In this document: piece by piece, positions 58,830 to 64,000 of the stretch
How positions within the stretch are numbered: the stretch's first letter is position 1
Layout: each line of letters starts with the position of its first letter
NCBI GenBank assembly: GCA_033807695.1
Contig: CM066302.1
Location: 2,170,001-2,234,000, forward strand
DNA: 64,000 nucleotides
Direction: 5' to 3'
From: Daedaleopsis sinensis
Lineage: Eukaryota > Basidiomycota > Agaricomycetes > Polyporales > Polyporaceae
Program-made: the position numbers and the translations under genes
The notes under the pieces: generated by a model
The model's database searches: none
What the model was told of the DNA's origin: nothing
The model's input: the letters and a program-made list of their open reading frames with translations, nothing else

Positions 58830-59969
58830 TTACTTCGTGAGCGCAGAGAACATCGGCACGGAAAGTTGTCCATTATTCGTCTTAGACTTTGCAAGCCTAT
58901 GACAACCTGTGAGCTCTCCTGGCGAAACCCCGATGCAAATTACGCACTCGTCAAAATGTTGCCCGCGTTTGGGGTTCGCGCGTCGCTTCGCCATAGATTT
59001 ACGAACCTTGCTCTCAGGGCGTATAACAATAACCGGTACAGGAGAATGACTTAGGCAGTACCTAAATGGACGATGCGTTAATAATCGATCCGGATCGACG
59101 TTGGGCGGGGAGAACGACTCACTTTGACACACTTCCAACGCCTGGTGCACCAAACGCACCCGCCCAGGCCTGCATCATGCCCCGCTGACCTCGTGTGCCA
59201 ACCACGACAGATTCGGGACGATAGAGCGCGATCAGACGGTCAATTGTCTGTGTGACCTTGCCCGCAATGTACTCGACAATGATCGAAAGCTTGCGGTCGG
59301 CGTCGTACTCAACACACTTCTCCTGGATGAGCCGCATGAGCTCTCGCGCATCCTCGCGATATTGATCATGGTCTTTGTCTGCTGTGTGGGACAGTGGCGC
59401 GTATGAATGAGTACAGCGCAAGTTAAGTATAAAGCAGGCTTACCAAAGTCGTCAGAATCAATCCCGCGGAAGACGACAAGCTCGTCTCCGTCCTGAACCA
59501 GCGCCTCGAGAGCCCATTCTAGTGCCGCACTCCCACTCTCGTCCGGACTGGATGCACATAGGAAGACACGCGTGCTCCTGGTCCGGATATACCCCTCGCT
59601 TTGTACGTGCAATGTATATGAGAACATGCTCGCCTGTGGATTCTCAAGAGTGTCGAAGGAAACTTTGGGTGTGTATCCTTGGGCAGCAACTAGCGGAGAT
59701 GGAGGGGTATTGGGGGAGCCGATGGCGACGCCAGAGGAAGACGGATACGCGGAACTATAAGGTGAAGATGTCGCAGTGAATCCAGCAGTCGTGCCAGTCG
59801 GAAGTGGGGGCGAGAGTGGAAGTGAGCCAATTGGTGGGGATAGAGGGTAGGAAGATGGGCCTTGATTGGGGGTACTGGGCCGCGAGGTGCTGTGCTTCAT
59901 GGCTGAACGGAGAGGAGGCGGAAGGGCAATACTGTGCGGACGCTCCGCGTGGACCACATCAGACGACAT
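58830..59969 (-). CDS. Universal stress protein (UspA) domain protein
   Basis: Four exons on the minus strand give 321 residues: 59969-59444, 59381-59123, 59061-58948 and 58896-58830. Residues 1-125 are Ser/Pro-rich and probably disordered. The UspA alpha/beta fold follows: TRVFLCASSPDESGSAALEW (first strand and helix), DELVVFRGIDSDDFG, a helix, LSIIVEYIAG, and the ATP-binding signature VVVGTRGQRGMMQAW with a later SPVPVIVIRP strand. The G-x2-G-x(9)-G-S-V-S type motif is present (GTRGQ...GVGSVSK), so nucleotide binding is plausible. Proteins of this type are common in fungi and of unclear role in stress responses. The basic tail (RKSMAKRRANPKRGQ) could be a nuclear signal. Confidence 0.87.
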
Positions 59970-60336
59970 TGCGGTTGGCCCGAGCGGAGGTGCCGGTGAA
60001 GTCAGAACGTTAAAGTCGGTATGGGCTACCTGAATGCTTCGTTAAGATGAGAAGCATGATAAGACTCGATGTAACCCCGCACCTTGTACCGCTCCTACTA
60101 GTGTATTCTGTACTGAGAAGGTCGGCTAATGGGTAGATATCTACAATGGCGATGATTGCATGAGCATGATAGGTTTCCAATGAGTTGGACCCCGTTGCGT
60201 ACCGATCTCAATCCGAATTGAAGCAGTTGAGGATGGTGGTGGTGTGGACGGGAGTGGGCGCGCCGTCGTCCGGCTACGGGTGCCAACCCGAAACTCAGAG
60301 AGTAAGCGGAGTTTGAAACCTCCCTTACCCTCTACC
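59970..60336. other. Divergent promoter region
   Basis: This spacer lies between the UspA-domain gene (-) and the WW-domain gene (+). No gene is seen. Confidence 0.5.
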
Positions 60337-61212
60337 ATGACCATGTCCCGCTCCCTGTCGCCCGATGTCGCCTCCCCCGCTGAACACAGCGATACATCGC
60401 CGACCCGCGAGGAAGGCGACGTTACGCAGGATACATCGGAGTCCCAGGGCGCGACTTCGGACTCAGCGCACGAGAACAATTCAGCGGTCGATGCGTCTAC
60501 ATCTCGATCGGCCTCGGAAACCCCCTCTACATCTGCCCCTACACCTGGGGGCTCTGCTGCACCTGCTTCTATGTCAACAGTCGCATCCGCAAGCAGCTGG
60601 CAAGCTGTCTGGTCTCCGGCGCATAACGCTTACTATTTCTACAACCCAGTAACTCACGAGACCACCTGGGTCAATCCTCTCCAGCCCGACACCGAGGCAG
60701 GCCCCTCCAACGAGCCTGATGTCCCAACACCATCCTCCGACGCGTCCCAGATACCCGCTGCGTCGTCCTCAACCCATGACATATACGCAGCCGCGGCCGC
60801 ACAGGGCATTGACCCAGCACTCGCCCACCTCGACCCCACGCTCGCTGCGCAAAGCGCCCCCGGTGCTTTCACCTACACGGCCAAGTTCAACGCGCGCACT
60901 GGCGCATTCGCTCGTCCGGACGGCCGTGACCCCTCGCACTTGTCCGAATACGAGCGGGCGAAGCGCATGAGCGAGTTCTACTTTGACGTCAACGCGTGGG
61001 AGAGCGAGGTAGAGAAGCGGAAGCTTGAAGAGGCACAGGAGGAGGAGAGCAGGAAAAAGAAGAAGCCAACGAAGAAGGATTTGGTGAGTTTGGCTTGGAA
61101 GTTCTGACGATTGATTCCAGGCTCGCATTGCTGATGGAGACCGACACAGGAGCGGTTCCGGGAGCAGAAGCGTCAGAAAAAGCTGGCGAAGACGGCGTGG
61201 TTGCGTACTTAG
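60337..61212 (+). CDS. WW-domain protein
   Basis: Two exons, 60337-61083 and 61150-61212, give 269 residues. After a Ser/Thr/Pro-rich, acidic N-terminus, one WW domain is clear around residues 86-117 (WQAVWSPAHNAYYFYNPVTH, then ETTWVNP), with both signature tryptophans and the aromatic YYFYN core. WW domains bind Pro-rich ligands. A second conserved block reads FTYTAKFNARTGAFARPDGR then a YERAKRMSEFYFDVNAWE helix. The C-terminus is a long Lys/Glu helix ending ERFREQKRQKKLAKTAWLRT. That arrangement resembles spliceosome-associated WW proteins (WBP4-like), so a role in pre-mRNA splicing is an inference only. The start at 60337 could equally be the ATG two codons later. Confidence 0.85.
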
Positions 61213-61452
61213 GCCTTAGGCCCTCAGCCACAGATACTCTTGTAATCATCATGCTCCATCATCGTGAAGCAGAATCGCGTTATGATGACTTTCTAATGCT
61301 TCGGACCTGGTCTGACATACTCCATTAACATCAACATCGGCTCACAGATAACAGTACTGTGAATATATACCTTTTTAAAGTCATGATCAAACTAGTAACA
61401 CAGTACTTGTGTTCGTGTAACGGCCGGTGTAGATTAATAAGGTGAATGGAGC

Positions 61453-61457
61453 AAAAA
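61453..61457 (-). terminator. Pol III terminator of tRNA-Ile
   Basis: The coding strand reads TTTTT four nt after the tRNA end. Confidence 0.75.
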
Positions 61458-61461
61458 CAAA

Positions 61462-61535
61462 TGGCCAACGCCGGGGTCGAACCGCCGACCTTGGCGTTAT
61501 TAGCACCACGCTCTAACCAACTGAGCTAGTCGGCC
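61462..61535 (-). tRNA. tRNA-Ile (AAU)
   Basis: A 74-nt cloverleaf lies on the minus strand. Acceptor GGCCGAC pairs with GTTGGCC, the D arm is GCTC/GAGC, the anticodon loop is CTAATAA (anticodon AAT, read as inosine-AU) with stem TGGTG/CGCCA, and a TTCGA T loop is present. The T stem shows one G-G mismatch. No intron. Confidence 0.93.
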
Positions 61536-61711
61536 ATGATATGTAGTTTATCCTTCAGTGTTTTGTAAGTACAACACTTTATCCACGACAAGTTGAAGCA
61601 TTTACTCACTTACTATGAAAACAGTCCGATCGAAGAGATACACCATATTACTATTACTTCGCTACTTAGCTACAGAAAAGCTCAGAACAACGAAGAACTT
61701 CGCTGACTACG

Positions 61712-64000
61712 TTAGTGTCGCGCAGCTTTGGCACTGGCGGCAGCCTCGAGCTCTGAATAGGTACCGCTCTTCAGACACATGTTCCTGAAGATCCCGCCCT
61801 CTTTCTGGATGAGGTTCAGCGGCGTGTCGAACTCGGCTAGCTCACCCTTGTCGAGCACGATCAGCCGGTCGTAGTCAATGACCGTCCGCAGGCGGTGTGC
61901 CACTGTGGGCGTAAGAAACGTCAGCTCGCTGTAAAGTACACTCCCGTACGCGACCACGGCCACAGTGATGCACGACCACAGGGAGGGAGACGGGGACTAT
62001 GACTCGGGAGAAGGAGGGGGGCACGCACCGGTCAGCAGCAGCGAGTCGCTGAACTCCTCCCGGATCGTCGCCTGGATCTTCGCGTCCGTTGCAAAGTCGA
62101 TGCTGCTCGTCGCCTCGTCCAGCACGATGATCGCGCTCCGCCGGAGCAGCGCGCGCGCCATCGCGATCAGCTGCCGCTGCCCCTGCGAGAAGTTCGTGCC
62201 GCCGGCCGAGACCTGCGTGTCGAGCGTGATGACTGTCTTCGCCTCGCTCTCGTTGTCAGAGCCTGAAGAGCAGGAGGCAACGCGGGAGGTCCGTTGGGAG
62301 GTACTTTGGCTCTCTGTCACAACTTGCACGCGTTCCAAAACATCCAGGCACTCCGCATCGGTGTGCTCGTCTGCATTGACCATGTTAGCCGGGACCGACA
62401 AACACTAGCCTCTGTGCTCACCGAAAGGGTCGAGGTTTTCACGCAGCGTACCCGAGAAGAGGGTCGCGTCCTGGGGAATGAATGTCTGGAGCAGAGCGGC
62501 CAGCCTTTTGAGCGGAACACATAAGGTAAGTAGTTGTGAGGACGCACGATGCGTGACCGCAGATCATGCAGACCAATACTGCAGATATCGATGCCGTCGA
62601 TGACGATCTTGCCAGCGGCCGGGTCGACCTAAGGCAGAGCACGGTTCGTCAACGGACAGAACAAGGGAATCACGATCAGGAGCTCACAAATCGTAGGATG
62701 CTCATAGCTAGTGTTGACTTGCCACTTCCCGTCCTTCCGATAAGGCCTATGCGCTCCCTCGCCTTGAGGGCGAACGACACCCCATGGAGGACAGCAGGCA
62801 GATCAGGAGCGTATTTCACGGTCAAATTGTCCACCACAAGCATAGAGTCACAGTTCTGACTCGTCGTGGATGGCCAGTATGCCGGAGGGCGGTTCGACTC
62901 AATGACCGCCGGGGGCTCCTGCGGAAGGTCGAGGTATTCCACGACCCGCTCGATCGAGCTATGACTGCCCGTCAGTATCAAGAACGTCGACCACCGCAAA
63001 CGCGTGACGTACTTGAGATCGAGCTCCAGCGCCGTCCAGAGGCGACACGCCCAGTACACGCTGTTCGTGAACGACATCGCCGAAGTGATACAGATACCCG
63101 CCAGACCCGCGTCCACATATCCCGACAGCGCCAAGAGCGTCGTCATGAAGATGGCGGTCGCGCTGAGCACGTCGAACGTCAAGAGCAGCCAGCGGTTCGT
63201 CATCCAGAACGTGTACCACATCTGCGTCGTCAGGTCGACCTGCTTGTACAGGCCGTCAAGGAAGCGCTGTTCGGCGGAGAAGGCGCGCACGGTGACGATG
63301 CCCTCCAGGAGCTCGCTGAAGGTCGCGAAAATCGGGCTACGGGTGTTGGACTCCATGCGCCGAAGGTCGCGGCCGGTGTGCATGTAGGCGATCGAAGCCC
63401 TGTAGTAAAAGAAGCCAAGAACGGCGGCAGGGAAGATGAACAGCGGGAATACAACGCTGTATAGCACCACACGTCGTGAGCACTTAGCCCGCGCAAGGAA
63501 TGTTGAAGCGGCCTCACATGATTGTTAGCATTGAGATCGCGAACACAGACAGAGACTGGTTGAATTGCTGTAGGGTTGAAGCGAGAGAACTATCGATGGT
63601 GTCCACGTCCTGGCACGCGACATTGTGAGGAACTCGCGAGCACACTGGAGCTAAGAATCCGTACCTTGCTGAAGCGGTTCAGCATACGACCCTGGGGCGT
63701 CGAATCGTGCCACCGCATGGTCGCACGCACGACGCTCCTCAGCAACTTCTCGAACAATATCCGGGATGCCCTCAGCGCACCGGTATACTGTACCATCGTC
63801 CCAGTGATGTTGACGAATCCAGAGGCGAGGGCGATCGCAGTAAAGATGCCGATATAGAAGTACGGATGCTCTTGCGCCTGCGGCAAGTTGATGTGGGTTG
63901 CGTTGATAGATAGAAGCGGTGCCGCATGAGTGGTAGCAGCGTGGTGCAAGTGAGCAAGACCGTCGCTGAGCACGTGCTGGTTATGTTGTGCCCGGTAAGA
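61712..64000 (-). CDS. ABCC transporter, copy 2 (C-terminal half; 5' end beyond window)
   Basis: The window holds TMD2 and NBD2, ending at a TAA at 61712 (tail [14 protein letters not shown]). TMD2 has the [17 protein letters not shown] and [20 protein letters not shown] regions. NBD2 has Walker A GRTGSGKS (about 62717-62745), FSQGQRQ (about 62170-62190) and [12 protein letters not shown] (about 62092-62127). The exon pattern and sequence follow copy 1 (19826-25945): by eye about 85% identity over a TMD2 stretch and above 90% in early NBD2. The NBD2 linker ahead of the signature is about 31 residues here against 75 in copy 1. The reading frames are intact in the visible part. The role should match copy 1: ATP-driven export of conjugates or organic anions. 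The N-terminal half is not visible. Confidence 0.92.

Noticed and set aside
1..64000. CRISPR array or prokaryotic operon structure
   Set aside because: No regularly spaced repeats; genes have spliceosomal introns and eukaryotic families throughout.

Overview
The window looks like chromosomal DNA of a filamentous basidiomycete, most likely an Agaricomycete. The genes are GC-rich and dense with short introns (about 46 to 105 nt, mostly GT-AG). They include a Clp1 (clampless)-type developmental protein, a fungal NADPH oxidase, two GH28 pectinases, a GPI-anchored uronan-lyase-like protein and fungal-type ABCC transporters. Exon models were built by eye from splice sites, reading frame and family motifs. 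Nearly all close in frame to a stop codon, but no alignment, RNA or database evidence was available.

Layout. 1-11 kb: a short membrane/coiled-coil protein (+), an endo-polygalacturonase (+), a convergent alginate-lyase-fold protein (-) and N-myristoyltransferase (+). 11.4 kb: tRNA-Gly(GCC) followed 4 nt later by a near-perfect hairpin and a T-run. 11.6-16.4 kb: a gene-poor stretch of simple repeats and a decayed duplication. 16.5-26 kb: a Clp1-like gene (+), a low-complexity nuclear-looking protein (+) and a full-length ABCC transporter (-). 27-32.3 kb: a second GH28 (+) and NoxA (+). 32.3-43.2 kb: mostly empty, with one GNAT acetyltransferase (+). 43.2-49.4 kb: a bZIP factor (+) and a transaldolase-fold protein lacking all its catalytic residues (+). 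51.2-61.2 kb: a housekeeping block of PIG-F/Gpi11 (+), 4-nitrophenylphosphatase-like HAD enzyme (-), ribosomal protein eL34 (-), Nop53 (-), a second tRNA-Gly(GCC), a universal-stress-protein domain protein (-), a WW-domain protein (+) and tRNA-Ile(AAU) (-). 61.7-64 kb: the C-terminal half of a second, closely related ABCC transporter (-), cut by the window edge.

How the genes may work together. The secreted enzymes (two GH28s and a polyuronide-lyase-like protein) fit breakdown of pectin and other uronic-acid polymers. Clp1, NoxA and perhaps the bZIP factor fit mating or fruiting development. The ABCC pair fits vacuolar or plasma-membrane export of conjugates. The gene order does not form an obvious secondary-metabolite cluster.

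The observations most worth checking are the tRNA-Gly/hairpin unit (possible Pol III dicistronic transcript), the catalytically dead transaldolase-like protein, the duplicated ABCC transporter with a diverged NBD2 linker, and the GPI-anchored lyase with an A1-III-like N-H-R-Y set.
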